DNA of 48,161 nt from Planctomycetes bacterium GWF2_41_51. GTDB taxonomy: Bacteria; Planctomycetota; Phycisphaerae; Sedimentisphaerales; UBA12454. Both the position numbers and the translations under genes were made by a program. Below the pieces are notes generated by a model that was not told where the DNA came from, did not search any database, and saw only the letters and a program-made list of their open reading frames with translations. The stretch covers positions 1 to 48,161 of the forward strand of contig MHXZ01000088.1 of the NCBI GenBank assembly GCA_001825665.1, given 5' to 3'. Positions 6,963 to 16,617 of this stretch are shown here, in pieces (position 1 is the first letter of the stretch; the number at the start of each line of letters is the position of its first letter).

Positions 6963-9812
6963 ATGTTCACTTCTAAAAACTATTTTGCAGGAACTTTAAC
7001 CCTCATTGTATTTGCAGTGATTATGTTCGCTCAAGCCAATGCTGCTTTGTATTCGCGCGAATGTGAAGATTATAATTCTGTAGCATGGGGCGGCACAGGA
7101 GTTCCGAGCCAAGTCAGAGTCGAAAGCCATTCCCTGGCATCTGACGGTTTAACTCTTCATCTCGGGCCTGACTGGTCGCCGAACGACACTTATGGAGTCA
7201 ATGATGAGGCTGTTTACGCTGTTACATTAGAAGATTATAACAACGCTTCGATTAGCATTAGTTACTCCGACGATGTTGCAGGAAATGTAATCAGGATTTA
7301 TCTGGATGATGTGGAAAAATGCCAATTTAAAACTTTTTTCACCGGCGGATGGAATACATTTAAATCGACAAACCGAATTCCGCTTGGAGCTATTGCCGCA
7401 GGTCAGCATACCATCAAGTTTAAAGTTGCGGCAGGCGGCAGCTACGGCCTTAATCTTGATATTTTCGAAATTCGCGAACTCCAAACTTCCAGCAGCGACC
7501 CTGTGTCATTTATAAAAAATTTAGTCGATTCAAATACAGGTCTGGTCAGATCACGCGAAGACGAAACATTCACAACGGTTTACAAAAATTCTCTTGCTGC
7601 GATGGTATTTGTAAATCAGGGTGATATGAACCGAGCAAGAGGAATATTCAATTTCTTCAAAGATGTCTATGACAATACTCAGGATTTCGCAGGATTTACA
7701 AAAGAGTGGAATGCATCTACAGGCGCTGCTTTGGATTTAAACTACTGGGAAGGAGATAACTCGTTCTTATTAATCGCGTTGAATTATTATGAAAAAGCCA
7801 GCGGCGGAATCGGAGATTACAGCCAGATGCGTGATTCACTTATTGACTGGCTTGCCGAACGAGGCAATGACTGCAATGAAATGATACCAGAAGGAGCCGC
7901 GGATATGTATGCTGCGCTGGCGCCTTTTGCTGGTGATGACTACATTGACTCGGCACTGATAAAACTCAAAGCAAGATATTATAATTCCGTAGCTTATGCA
8001 ACTGCTTTGGATCATACTCATCGAGGTTCATTGATTTTCGGGGATCTTGACGGTTTTAATTATGCCGATAATTTTTACTTTCCAAATGAAACATGGGATT
8101 ATGATGATGTAACGGTAGTTTCAGCATACGAAGCTTTCCCCGGTGAGAATTTCAGTAATCTTGAAATAAGTGCTCAATTATTAAATGCATGGGGAATATT
8201 CAGTAATGATTTAACACTCGATTTGGCAAACCTTGAGAATGAACTCGAAAAATTATGGCTCAACGGCCAACATGATTCCAATTCGCGCGGCCTTCCATAT
8301 TATGTTCAGAATGTTCAATTTGAAAATGCGTGTTCTTTGCCGATGATTGATCCGACTGCGTTTATGCTCTTCTACTATTGGAATTTTAATCCCTGTGTAC
8401 CGGGCGAAAAGTTTGTCCAGATTTATGAATGCGAAGATTACAATTCTGTTTTATGGGGCGGCGCAGGCGACCCCGGGCAAATCAGGCTCGAATCAAAAAC
8501 TGCGGCTTTCAATGGCCAGGGTCTTCACATCGGCCCAGACTGGTCTCCTGACAATAGCTACGGAATCAACGATGAAGCTGAGTATGTCATAGACTTACAG
8601 GAAAATTATAATACCGCTGCGGTCAGAATCAGATATGCCGATGATGTCGCAGGAAATGTAATTAAAGTTTTCCTCGATAATGTCGAAAAAGGCGAATTCG
8701 AAACATCATACACCAACGGCTGGAATAATTTCGTATGGACAGATTCGATTTCGCTGGGTTCCATCAATGCAGGAAAACATTTACTCAAATTTAAAGTCGC
8801 AACCGGCGGCAGTTATGGTTTGATTTTAGACGTATTTAAAATTGCAAGACAGAATATAGTCCATTTCGATATGCAATATTTGCAGCGAGAGCAGGCAAAC
8901 TATAGCGGCGCTGCCTGCATAAAGATGGCATTGGATCGTGAGGATGCCAATAATTCGTTCACACAATCGGGACTGCATAGTTATGGTATTTCTCACAATT
9001 CCGCAGTTAATTTAAACGGTACTTACATTGACCCGCAAGGTATGAGTCTGACGTTAAATGATAATGAGTTGGACATTGATTATAACTATAGCTGGACAAG
9101 TTCGACAACAATCAACGATGCCTTCCACGATATTTGCTATTGGATTGAGTATGATATAATCGGCGCGTATCCGCAGAATATGCCGGCAGCGATTCCCCTT
9201 GGCGGCAATTATGAAAATTGGGTTCTCGTCAACGGTTTTAATGCCAGCGATAATCCTTGGCAAACTTCGACTTATACAGTTTATGGTTTTTGGATTACAG
9301 ACCCGAGTGCAAGCGGAATCGGCGAAAATGTGTATAAAACCGCTTCCGAGCTTGCAAATGATTATATCGCTCTAAGCACTGGAGACGGCTGGAACGGCAA
9401 ATATGTTTCTGTTTGCGAACCGCCGCAAACACAGGCTCAGGTAACAATTGCAATCCCTGCAAAATTCAAAGAAAAACTTTCATCGAATAAAGACATCATC
9501 GATGCCGCGATAAAAGGATTGCAGGATAACATTCTAAAATCAGACACGAATATGGAAATTGCTTTTATCGGTTCTTCCCCAGCCAAACCCATAAAAGTGA
9601 AAAAACAAAACGGCAGCTATTTCATCGTACCATTCCTTAAAGATGGCGGCTGCTGTATAGCTGTAATAGTTGACGCTGCGGATGGCACTTTCAAACAGGC
9701 AGCTTTTAGCAAAACACCGGATTTAAATTATTTGAAACGATTTGCAAAAACAAACAAGACATACAAATTTCAAAAAGGGAAAAATGCGTTTTTGCCTCAA
9801 ATATCAGATTAA
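6963..9812 (+). CDS. Large secreted protein: CBM - helical domain - CBM - degenerate C39-like domain
   Basis: 949 residues, starting at 6963 because AAGGAG lies just upstream. A signal peptide covers residues 1-27. Residues about 31-172 and 488-630 are two copies of one carbohydrate-binding-like beta-sandwich, each beginning ECEDYNSV and holding DEA..Y, YADDVAGN and FKVATGGSYGL-type segments. Residues about 180-480 are helix-rich and resemble an alpha/alpha toroid. Residues about 635-815 resemble the C39-like peptidase fold, but the usual CGPAA reads SGAAC and the usual catalytic His position reads NWVLVNGF, so peptidase activity is doubtful. The last 130 residues are unassigned. A role in polysaccharide binding at the cell surface is inferred. 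A strong terminator follows. Confidence 0.8.
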   Translation: MFTSKNYFAGTLTLIVFAVIMFAQANAALYSRECEDYNSVAWGGTGVPSQVRVESHSLASDGLTLHLGPDWSPNDTYGVNDEAVYAVTLEDYNNASISISYSDDVAGNVIRIYLDDVEKCQFKTFFTGGWNTFKSTNRIPLGAIAAGQHTIKFKVAAGGSYGLNLDIFEIRELQTSSSDPVSFIKNLVDSNTGLVRSREDETFTTVYKNSLAAMVFVNQGDMNRARGIFNFFKDVYDNTQDFAGFTKEWNASTGAALDLNYWEGDNSFLLIALNYYEKASGGIGDYSQMRDSLIDWLAERGNDCNEMIPEGAADMYAALAPFAGDDYIDSALIKLKARYYNSVAYATALDHTHRGSLIFGDLDGFNYADNFYFPNETWDYDDVTVVSAYEAFPGENFSNLEISAQLLNAWGIFSNDLTLDLANLENELEKLWLNGQHDSNSRGLPYYVQNVQFENACSLPMIDPTAFMLFYYWNFNPCVPGEKFVQIYECEDYNSVLWGGAGDPGQIRLESKTAAFNGQGLHIGPDWSPDNSYGINDEAEYVIDLQENYNTAAVRIRYADDVAGNVIKVFLDNVEKGEFETSYTNGWNNFVWTDSISLGSINAGKHLLKFKVATGGSYGLILDVFKIARQNIVHFDMQYLQREQANYSGAACIKMALDREDANNSFTQSGLHSYGISHNSAVNLNGTYIDPQGMSLTLNDNELDIDYNYSWTSSTTINDAFHDICYWIEYDIIGAYPQNMPAAIPLGGNYENWVLVNGFNASDNPWQTSTYTVYGFWITDPSASGIGENVYKTASELANDYIALSTGDGWNGKYVSVCEPPQTQAQVTIAIPAKFKEKLSSNKDIIDAAIKGLQDNILKSDTNMEIAFIGSSPAKPIKVKKQNGSYFIVPFLKDGGCCIAVIVDAADGTFKQAAFSKTPDLNYLKRFAKTNKTYKFQKGKNAFLPQISD

Positions 9813-9833
9813 TTAACATTATATTTTCAAAAG

Positions 9834-9867
9834 AAAAAGGTGAGAGTTTTAAATTCTCACCTTTTTT
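9834..9867. terminator. Bidirectional rho-independent terminator
   Basis: AAAAAGGTGAGA (9834-9845) pairs with TCTCACCTTTTTT (9855-9867) around a 9-base loop. A-run and T-run flank both sides, so it can stop transcription of the CBM gene on the plus strand and of the metal-efflux operon on the minus strand. Confidence 0.9.
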
Positions 9868-9878
9868 ATTTTATTTCA

Positions 9879-10301
9879 TTATGATTTTTCATGGCTGCCG
9901 CTATGAACTTTCATACTGACTTGTGCGCCTTGGGGCAACCGCTCAGGCAGCTTGACTTTGAATCTTTTCATATCCGAGCCTGTTACAACTCGATTCGCCG
10001 GGACAAAAAATTCCTCTGTTATTGTTTGATATCCCATAGTTCCATCAGTGTTGACCACCTGAATATCTACGTGGGTCTGTATGATACCCGAACCCGAGCC
10101 TCGCTGTTTGAGAACCCCGGAAACCCACGTTTGACTGTCCTTTTCATAAACATCTGTCCAGAGAATTCTAACTTTTTCACTGTTTTGTTTTTCAATGGAT
10201 ACCATCTCTTTGTCCGTCAGGGACGCATAGTTTGATGAACATCCTGAAAGAACAATGCCCAAAACACTAACAACTGCGATACTAAAAATCTTTCTTTTCA
10301 T
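9879..10301 (-). CDS. Small predicted lipoprotein at the end of the RND operon
   Basis: 140 residues with a clear lipoprotein signal: a basic start, a hydrophobic stretch and the lipobox LSGC near residue 21. The mature part reads as beta-rich and contains WVSGVLKQRGSG and EEFFVPANRVVTGSDMKRFKVKLP, resembling a small beta-sandwich. No family was recognised. A very strong ribosome binding site (AAGGAGG) precedes the ATG, and the gene lies 18 bases after the RND pump gene, so it is the last gene of the metal-efflux operon. It may be an accessory periplasmic or envelope factor; this rests only on position. Confidence 0.8.
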   Translation of the reverse strand: MKRKIFSIAVVSVLGIVLSGCSSNYASLTDKEMVSIEKQNSEKVRILWTDVYEKDSQTWVSGVLKQRGSGSGIIQTHVDIQVVNTDGTMGYQTITEEFFVPANRVVTGSDMKRFKVKLPERLPQGAQVSMKVHSGSHEKS

Positions 10302-10319
10302 TTTTACCTCCTTAAAAAA

Positions 10320-13300
10320 TTAAACAGTTTTCTTTCTTTCAAACCAACCATAAATCGTAGGCAGCACCAGTAAGGTTGCAATTGTTGAAGTAGCAAGTCC
10401 GCCGACAACTACCACAGCCAGAGGTTTCTGGACTTCCGAGCCTGGACCGGTTGCCAAAAGCATTCCGATAAGGCCAAATAGTGTCGTTAAAGCGGTCATT
10501 AAAATCGGTCTTAAACGCAGCATGCATCCTTGTCTGACGGCATCATCAAGACAGACACCGTTTTTCTGAAGAAGCGATATATAGGAGACAAGCACTATAC
10601 CGTTAAGCACAACAATTCCGAGAAGCACGAGAAACCCAATTGAGGCCGGAACTGATAAATACATCCCGGAAATCAACAAAGCAAATACTCCGCCGACAAG
10701 AGCGAATGGCAGATTACACATTACCAGCAGTGTTAATCGAATCGATTGAAAAGTAAAATACAACAGCACCATAATCATACTGATAATGAGCGGCGTAATA
10801 AACATAAGCCGTTTTGACGCCTGCTTCTGGTTCTCGAATTGACCGCCCCATTCAACATAGTATCCGCTCGGAAGTTGCACTTTTTCCTGAATCTGCTTCT
10901 GTGCATCGGAAACGAATGAACCTATATCTCTGCCCTGAAGATTTAGTTCTATGGCCATCCTCCGGCGGGCATTCTCCCTGCTGATCTGTACAGGCCCTTC
11001 TTCCATAGACACATCTGCCACTTGGCTGAGTGGAATACTGTAGCCCTGTGTTGAATCGATCATCATTTCAGCTAAGGACTCTGCTGAATTCCGCGCATCG
11101 CTCGGCAGCCGCAGCGTCAAGTCGAATACCCTGCTTCCCTGATATATTTTTGAAGCGGGTTTGCCGCCAAGCGCTATTTCAATAACATCGAGTACATCGC
11201 TTACATTCATCCCATAACGGGCGATTTTGTTTCTGTCCACATTAATAGAGACGTAGGGTTGGCCTGCCGTTACTTCTGTAACCATGTCTGTATTTCCTTC
11301 GATGCCGGAAAGAACAGCCGCTATTTCGTTGATTTTTTGCTTAAGTATTTCGGAATCATCCCCAAAAAGTTTGACGATTACCTGGGCTCTCGTACCTGCA
11401 ACCAATTCATCGATGCGGCATTGAATTGGCTGACTGAATCCGTAAGCTATGCCGGGAACATCCTCGACAGCCTCTCTCATCTTGCCGAACAATTCTTCTC
11501 TTGTTTTTGCGTTTTTCCACTGCGAACGGGGCTTCATCGAACCGATATAGCCTGTTTTTTCAACACCTCTTGCCTCAATAGCAAGACCCGTTTGACCTGT
11601 CTTGCCGATAAGAGTTTCGAGTTCTTCAAATTGCATCAATCGTTCCTGTACCAAATCGGAAATCATTGCAGACCGTTGAAGTGAAGTGCCCGGAGGAAGC
11701 AGAATATCCATATCGAACGCACCCTCGTCCATAATGGGAACAAATTCCTTGCCGAGAAACGGAACACAGATCATCGCAGCAATGATCAATAAAGCTGAAA
11801 TACCTACCACTATAGGTTTTCGTTTCAGCGACCATCCCAGCGCCGGCAGATATAGCTTTCTTGCGATGATTAAAAATCGGCTGTGCTTTTCTTTCCCGGA
11901 TCGAAGAAATAATTCACACATCACCGGTGCAATAAATAACGAAATAAAGAGTGAAGCTAATAAAGCAAGAGCCACCGTAAATGCAAGCGGGGAAAACATT
12001 TTGCCTTCCATGCCTTGAAGTGTAATTATAGGTACAAATGTCAGAATAATAATCAATTCACCGAACATGCTGGGTTTGCGAACTTCAATCGCCGCCTTCA
12101 GTATAGTAGCCGTCCTGTGTTTGAAATCTACAATTCCTCCCAGATGGCGTTGGATATTTTCCACCTGAATGATTGTGGCATCCACAATCATTCCTAAAGA
12201 AATAACCAGTCCCCCAAGAGACATAAGGTTTGCATCCAGTCCAACAAGTTTCATTGCGATAAACGTTATCAATACAGACAATGGCAATGAAATCGCAACA
12301 ACGAGTGCTCCGTGAACTGTTCCAAGCAGAAGAAATATAACTATAGTTACGAGTATAACGCCTTCAATCATGGCCTTCATAACCGTGTTCATGCTCTTTT
12401 CGACAATCTCGGACCTGTCGTAAAAAGGCTGTATCTTGATATTATCAGGCAAAATTGTTGACGTGTTAATTTCTTCCACTTTGGCCTTTACCCGCTCGAC
12501 GACCGTTCGGCTGTTTTCGCCTTTGAGCATCATGACGACACCCCCGACCGCCTCACCTTGTCCATTTTTAAGAACTAATCCCTGCCGAATCGCATGGGAT
12601 GATTTTACTTCAGCGATATCTTTTAGATAGACCGGTACACCATCATTTGATTTAAGCACAATGTTTGCAATATCTGTTTCATCGCGTATGAGACCAATGC
12701 CGCGAATAACATACTGCTCAGTAGGTGTCTCGATTACATTTCCGCCGACGTTCAGGTTATTTTTTTCTATGGATTCAAAAATATCCTGAACTGAAAGTTT
12801 ATAGGTCAAAAGCTTTTCAGGGCTTAACGTAACCTGGAATTGTTTTAAGTAGCCTCCGAATGAATTAATTTCGTTTACACCGACCAGCCCTTTGAGAATC
12901 GGCGCAATTACCCAGTCCTGTAATGTGCGAAGTTCAGTAAAATACTCAATCTTTTCATTTGCATCTGTTGGCTCCTCACCCTCGAGTGTGTATTGATAAA
13001 TCTCGCCCATCGCGGTAGTAACAGGCCCCATTTCACATTCAACGCCGGCAGGCAGATTTTCTTTAGCCCCCGTAAGACGTTCAAAAACAAGCTGACGAGC
13101 GAAATAAATATCGACATCGTCTTTGAATACGAGAGTCACAACAGACAACCCGTATTTTGTTATTGAACGCATTGTCTCAAGCCCCGGTATTCCGCGCATA
13201 GACATTTCGATCGGATATGTAACGAACTTTTCAATTTCCAGCGGTGAAAGCCCCGGCGCATTGCTGACAACCTCGACCTGCACATTCGTTACATCCGGAA

Positions 13301-13415
13301 AAGCATCAAAAGGTATCGTGTTAAACGCGATCATGCCAAAGCCGATTATCGCTGCAACCAGAATCAGAATCAAAAGTCTGTTGTTTAAAGCAAGACTCAT
13401 TAATTTTTCTATCAT
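10320..13415 (-). CDS. Heavy-metal RND efflux pump, CusA/CzcA family
   Basis: Inner-membrane proton-driven RND transporter of the heavy-metal efflux type, 1031 residues, the usual length. The N-terminus has the first transmembrane segment followed by IPFDAFPDVTNVQVEV, a CzcA/CusA hallmark; FSQPIQCRIDELVAGTRA lies in the second periplasmic half. The proton-relay helix reads ISLGMIVDATIIQVEN: a single Asp and the Glu are present, but the first Asp of CzcA-type pumps is Ser. That is closer to the CusA (copper/silver) pattern than to the zinc/cobalt one, but the metal is not settled. AAGGA precedes the ATG. It forms a tripartite pump with the two genes upstream. Confidence 0.93.
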   Translation of the reverse strand: MIEKLMSLALNNRLLILILVAAIIGFGMIAFNTIPFDAFPDVTNVQVEVVSNAPGLSPLEIEKFVTYPIEMSMRGIPGLETMRSITKYGLSVVTLVFKDDVDIYFARQLVFERLTGAKENLPAGVECEMGPVTTAMGEIYQYTLEGEEPTDANEKIEYFTELRTLQDWVIAPILKGLVGVNEINSFGGYLKQFQVTLSPEKLLTYKLSVQDIFESIEKNNLNVGGNVIETPTEQYVIRGIGLIRDETDIANIVLKSNDGVPVYLKDIAEVKSSHAIRQGLVLKNGQGEAVGGVVMMLKGENSRTVVERVKAKVEEINTSTILPDNIKIQPFYDRSEIVEKSMNTVMKAMIEGVILVTIVIFLLLGTVHGALVVAISLPLSVLITFIAMKLVGLDANLMSLGGLVISLGMIVDATIIQVENIQRHLGGIVDFKHRTATILKAAIEVRKPSMFGELIIILTFVPIITLQGMEGKMFSPLAFTVALALLASLFISLFIAPVMCELFLRSGKEKHSRFLIIARKLYLPALGWSLKRKPIVVGISALLIIAAMICVPFLGKEFVPIMDEGAFDMDILLPPGTSLQRSAMISDLVQERLMQFEELETLIGKTGQTGLAIEARGVEKTGYIGSMKPRSQWKNAKTREELFGKMREAVEDVPGIAYGFSQPIQCRIDELVAGTRAQVIVKLFGDDSEILKQKINEIAAVLSGIEGNTDMVTEVTAGQPYVSINVDRNKIARYGMNVSDVLDVIEIALGGKPASKIYQGSRVFDLTLRLPSDARNSAESLAEMMIDSTQGYSIPLSQVADVSMEEGPVQISRENARRRMAIELNLQGRDIGSFVSDAQKQIQEKVQLPSGYYVEWGGQFENQKQASKRLMFITPLIISMIMVLLYFTFQSIRLTLLVMCNLPFALVGGVFALLISGMYLSVPASIGFLVLLGIVVLNGIVLVSYISLLQKNGVCLDDAVRQGCMLRLRPILMTALTTLFGLIGMLLATGPGSEVQKPLAVVVVGGLATSTIATLLVLPTIYGWFERKKTV

Positions 13416-13444
13416 GTCAATCCTTAGAATATGGAAATTTTAAA

Positions 13445-14719
13445 TTAATGTCCGCCGCACGGATCACCCGTTGACTTGTTCATTTCTGATTTAAGCGTGA
13501 ATGCTCCTTTTGAGACATATTTTTGGCCTTGCTCCAAACCAGATGTGATTTCAAAATATTCACTGTTAATTCGGCCAAGCTGCACCTCCTGAGCCTTGTA
13601 ACCGCCTTCAGCCGGAACAAAAACCATGTATTTGCCCTCAACACTTACAACAGAATCTTTCGCCACAACTACGCTGCAATCAAAATCCTCTGCATAGATA
13701 TTGGCCGTCGCGAAAGTTCCCGGCCGCCACTGGCCTGATTCGTTCGCCAGTATGATGCGGGCAAGAGCAGTCCTTGTATTTGTGTTAACAACACTGCTTA
13801 CATAGCTTACAATTCCCTGTTCCTGACTGTGTTCAGTTTTTATAAGTGCATTTTGACCTTGCTTAATTTTCGATAAATCTTTCTGATTAACATTCACGTT
13901 CACCCACACATTGCTTAAATCCGCTATAACAAAAGGTTCCGAATCTTCCTTAAGCACTTCGCCGATAGTGATATGTTTTTCAATGATTGTGCCGTCAATT
14001 GGAGCTGTTACCTCATAAACAATGTAGGATTCTTCCGGGTAGTTCGGCAGATCTCTTAAATATTCCTCGAAAAATCCCAATGCGTGAAGTTTTTGTTCAG
14101 CAGAACGCAACGCAATTCTCGCATCCGCAACATCAAGCTTGGCTTCCAAATATTCCTGCTCTGCCGTAATTTTTTCTTCCCAGAGTTTTTTTTCTCTTTC
14201 AAACATTTTTTCTGCCAGCGTGATCTTCTCTCTTGCGCCAAGATAGGCCGCCTTATAATCAGCGAGTTCCCGGCTGTGTATCACGGCAAGTACTTCACCT
14301 GCACGGACTTTGTCCCCGAGAGTTTTATGCACTGACCGAACAACGCCCGGAATTCGAGACACAACGTGTGCTATTCTGTCGCCGTTTAAAGCTATTTCAG
14401 CGGGGAGAGTTGTGTGCGTCCCAATCTTGCCTGCTTGGGCGTTTGCCAATTCAATCCCGAACTGCTTCGTAGTTGAATCTTTAAGTTTTATTATGCCTTC
14501 ATGTTCATGAGTTTCTTCATCTTCACAATGCCCATGCCCATCGTCTTCGGAATGCATTTCGCTGTTCTCTTCATGTTCTTCGCATCCATCATCAGTTGCG
14601 CATTTTGCATGGTTCTGTCCTTCATGATCGTCTGCATTAACATTGCGAAAACCCATATAGCCTAAGACAGATACCGCGAGAAAAATAGTTATTATTACAA
14701 TAAGCTTTTTAGACTTCAT
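13445..14719 (-). CDS. Metal-efflux membrane-fusion protein with His-rich N-terminus
   Basis: Periplasmic adaptor of the CusB/CzcB family linking the RND pump to the outer-membrane channel. Start taken at ATG 14719, two bases after the stop of the preceding gene; a GTG at 14731 would add four residues. After a membrane anchor, about 45 residues are packed with His, Asp, Glu and some Cys (for example HSEDDGHGHCEDEETHEHEG), a likely metal-binding segment. The barrel-sandwich hybrid (VVRSVHKTLGDKVRAGEVLA), a helical hairpin and the beta-barrel domains follow, and the protein ends SKGAFTLKSEMNKS with a final GGH. About 424 residues. Confidence 0.92.
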   Translation of the reverse strand: MKSKKLIVIITIFLAVSVLGYMGFRNVNADDHEGQNHAKCATDDGCEEHEENSEMHSEDDGHGHCEDEETHEHEGIIKLKDSTTKQFGIELANAQAGKIGTHTTLPAEIALNGDRIAHVVSRIPGVVRSVHKTLGDKVRAGEVLAVIHSRELADYKAAYLGAREKITLAEKMFEREKKLWEEKITAEQEYLEAKLDVADARIALRSAEQKLHALGFFEEYLRDLPNYPEESYIVYEVTAPIDGTIIEKHITIGEVLKEDSEPFVIADLSNVWVNVNVNQKDLSKIKQGQNALIKTEHSQEQGIVSYVSSVVNTNTRTALARIILANESGQWRPGTFATANIYAEDFDCSVVVAKDSVVSVEGKYMVFVPAEGGYKAQEVQLGRINSEYFEITSGLEQGQKYVSKGAFTLKSEMNKSTGDPCGGH

Positions 14720-14720
14720 A

Positions 14721-16007
14721 TTATTGTTCACTTTCTGAATTGTTTATACTTTCAATTTCCTTACCGATAAACCGCTCAATATCAGTCCTTGAGGAATGAT
14801 AATCGGCAAGATTTTCAATATATTCGTTTTTAACATCAAAGAATGTACGTTGCGCGTCCAGTACATTTAGATAATCCATTTTTCCTTCCTCGTAAGCCCT
14901 CTTGGCCGCATCGAACATTTTAGTTGCCCCGGGAAGAACTTCATTTTTCAGTGAAACCGACTGGCTGTATGAATTTGTAAATTCCAGATAAGCCGCATTA
15001 AATTCGTTTTGCAGTCTCAGCAGCGCCGCTGTTTGCTCTTCTCTTGCCTTGAGCAGATTATAAAACGCCTCCTGTTTTCCTCCCTGGTTTCTGTCGAATA
15101 TCGGCAAAGGAACTGAAAAGCCGACCACAAAAGCGTTCTCATCTGTTTCATTAAATCTTCTGACGCCGCCAACAATAGTAATATCACTAATCGCTTTGGA
15201 TTTTTCTAAATCCAATGCCGCCTGACTTTTCTGAATCTCAATTTTCCACCGCGCATATTCAGGATTCAGTTGTAACCGGCTTATCAGATTTTCAGATACC
15301 GGCAATTGCTCTACACTGTCTAAATTCCCCGCCGCCTCTTGAAACAGCGGATTGTTTTGTCCCCAGAAAGAAGCTAATTTTTTCCTCGCGTATTCGAGTT
15401 CACGCTGCGATTCCAAATGCGATATCTTTATATTCGCATGAGCTACAGACGCCCTGATTTCTTCTATAGGAGAATCCTTCCCGGCCTGGACTCTTTTGCC
15501 AACCGTCGCAAATGATTCTTCTGAAAGCATTAGCAGCTCCTGAGATAATAGAAATTTTTCCTGTGCCTTCAAAACCGAAATAAATGTTTTTGTTGCTTCA
15601 CTGAAAACTTCTAATTTTTTATTTTGATAGTCAACACCTGCCAATTCTTTTTCAAATGAAGCAACTCTTTTTCTTTTTTCCAGCTTTCCGCCCAGTTCAA
15701 TCAGTTGTCCTAATTGAATCGTTGTTTCTGCGGAATTAACGCCGCTCAGTTCTCCTCTCCCTCCGATATTTTCAACTTCAATTCCTAATTCAGGATTAGG
15801 TCGCAAACCGGCTTGTAATTCCCGCGCCTGTGCTGCTCTTGTTTCAAGAGAAAAAACCTTCAATTCCGGATTATGCATCAAAGTCAGTGCTAATGCCTCA
15901 CCCAATGTTAAAATACCATTAGGTTCACTCGCGGCACTTGTCTCTGCAGCGTATCCAACAGACGATATGACAATTAACAGGCATAATAGGGATTTTAGAA
16001 TCCGCAT
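14721..16007 (-). CDS. Outer-membrane efflux protein (TolC/CusC/CzcC family)
   Basis: Outer-membrane channel component of the metal-efflux pump, 428 residues from the ATG at 16007, which has AAAGGA upstream; a longer reading from 16034 lacks that support. A signal peptide ends near VGYAAET. The repeated helical halves typical of the family are visible (LTLMHNPELKVFSLETRAAQ and the GKMDYLNVLDAQRTFFDVKNEY segment). Its stop abuts the start of the membrane-fusion gene, so translation is probably coupled. Confidence 0.92.
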   Translation of the reverse strand: MRILKSLLCLLIVISSVGYAAETSAASEPNGILTLGEALALTLMHNPELKVFSLETRAAQARELQAGLRPNPELGIEVENIGGRGELSGVNSAETTIQLGQLIELGGKLEKRKRVASFEKELAGVDYQNKKLEVFSEATKTFISVLKAQEKFLLSQELLMLSEESFATVGKRVQAGKDSPIEEIRASVAHANIKISHLESQRELEYARKKLASFWGQNNPLFQEAAGNLDSVEQLPVSENLISRLQLNPEYARWKIEIQKSQAALDLEKSKAISDITIVGGVRRFNETDENAFVVGFSVPLPIFDRNQGGKQEAFYNLLKAREEQTAALLRLQNEFNAAYLEFTNSYSQSVSLKNEVLPGATKMFDAAKRAYEEGKMDYLNVLDAQRTFFDVKNEYIENLADYHSSRTDIERFIGKEIESINNSESEQ

Positions 16008-16108
16008 AATGACATTCCTTTCCACAAACAACAAACCCGCAATATTCTATCATGAAGTAGACCTGTGAGAATATCGGGGTAATTACGAAAGAATAGATGG
16101 AGAAAATA

Positions 16109-16483
16109 TCAAACTATGAGGATTACTGTCTGCAGAGCTGCAAAAAACGAAAGGGATTCATTTGAGTCTGCAATCATTGATTTTAAAAATGCAGTATGTG
16201 GCTGAAACAATACTAACAAAATATTTGATGTGATATTTTTATGTGTCGGCATTTTATTTTTTCGTACCGGCACAGTAAAATGTGAAGCATATACTATATC
16301 TTTGCAGTGGTCGTACTCACCGCATAAGCCCAGGCCGCTATCCGTGCATTCGCAATGGTTATGACCTGCGGGTTCTGGCATTATATGACCATCGGAACCA
16401 TGGCAGGTTACTATAAAAAAGCTGCTGACAGAGCTAATAAAGATTAATCCTATCAGTAAAATTATTAATTTTTGTTTTAGCAT
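16109..16483 (-). CDS. Small Cys/His-rich exported protein heading the metal-efflux operon
   Basis: 124 residues. A hydrophobic signal or anchor (about 5-25) is followed by CHGSDGHIMPEPAGHNHCEC, then CGEYDHCKDI, giving five Cys and five His within about 37 residues, which suggests metal binding in the periplasm. The rest is mildly hydrophobic with no recognised domain. It lies 101 bases upstream of the channel gene on the same strand and is the likely first gene of the operon. No good ribosome binding site is seen. A metal sensor, chaperone or leader-type regulator are possible; none is demonstrated. Confidence 0.65.
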   Translation of the reverse strand: MLKQKLIILLIGLIFISSVSSFFIVTCHGSDGHIMPEPAGHNHCECTDSGLGLCGEYDHCKDIVYASHFTVPVRKNKMPTHKNITSNILLVLFQPHTAFLKSMIADSNESLSFFAALQTVILIV

Positions 16484-16617
16484 AAATAAAGTTTATTCTT
16501 TTACGCTTATAAAGTCAACTGTGTTCAACCAGATTAAGCTCCAAATCCGGGTTTATATGGCATTCTTTAAGCTTTTATGGTATATTATTCCATTATTTTT
16601 AGGGTAAAACCAACAGC

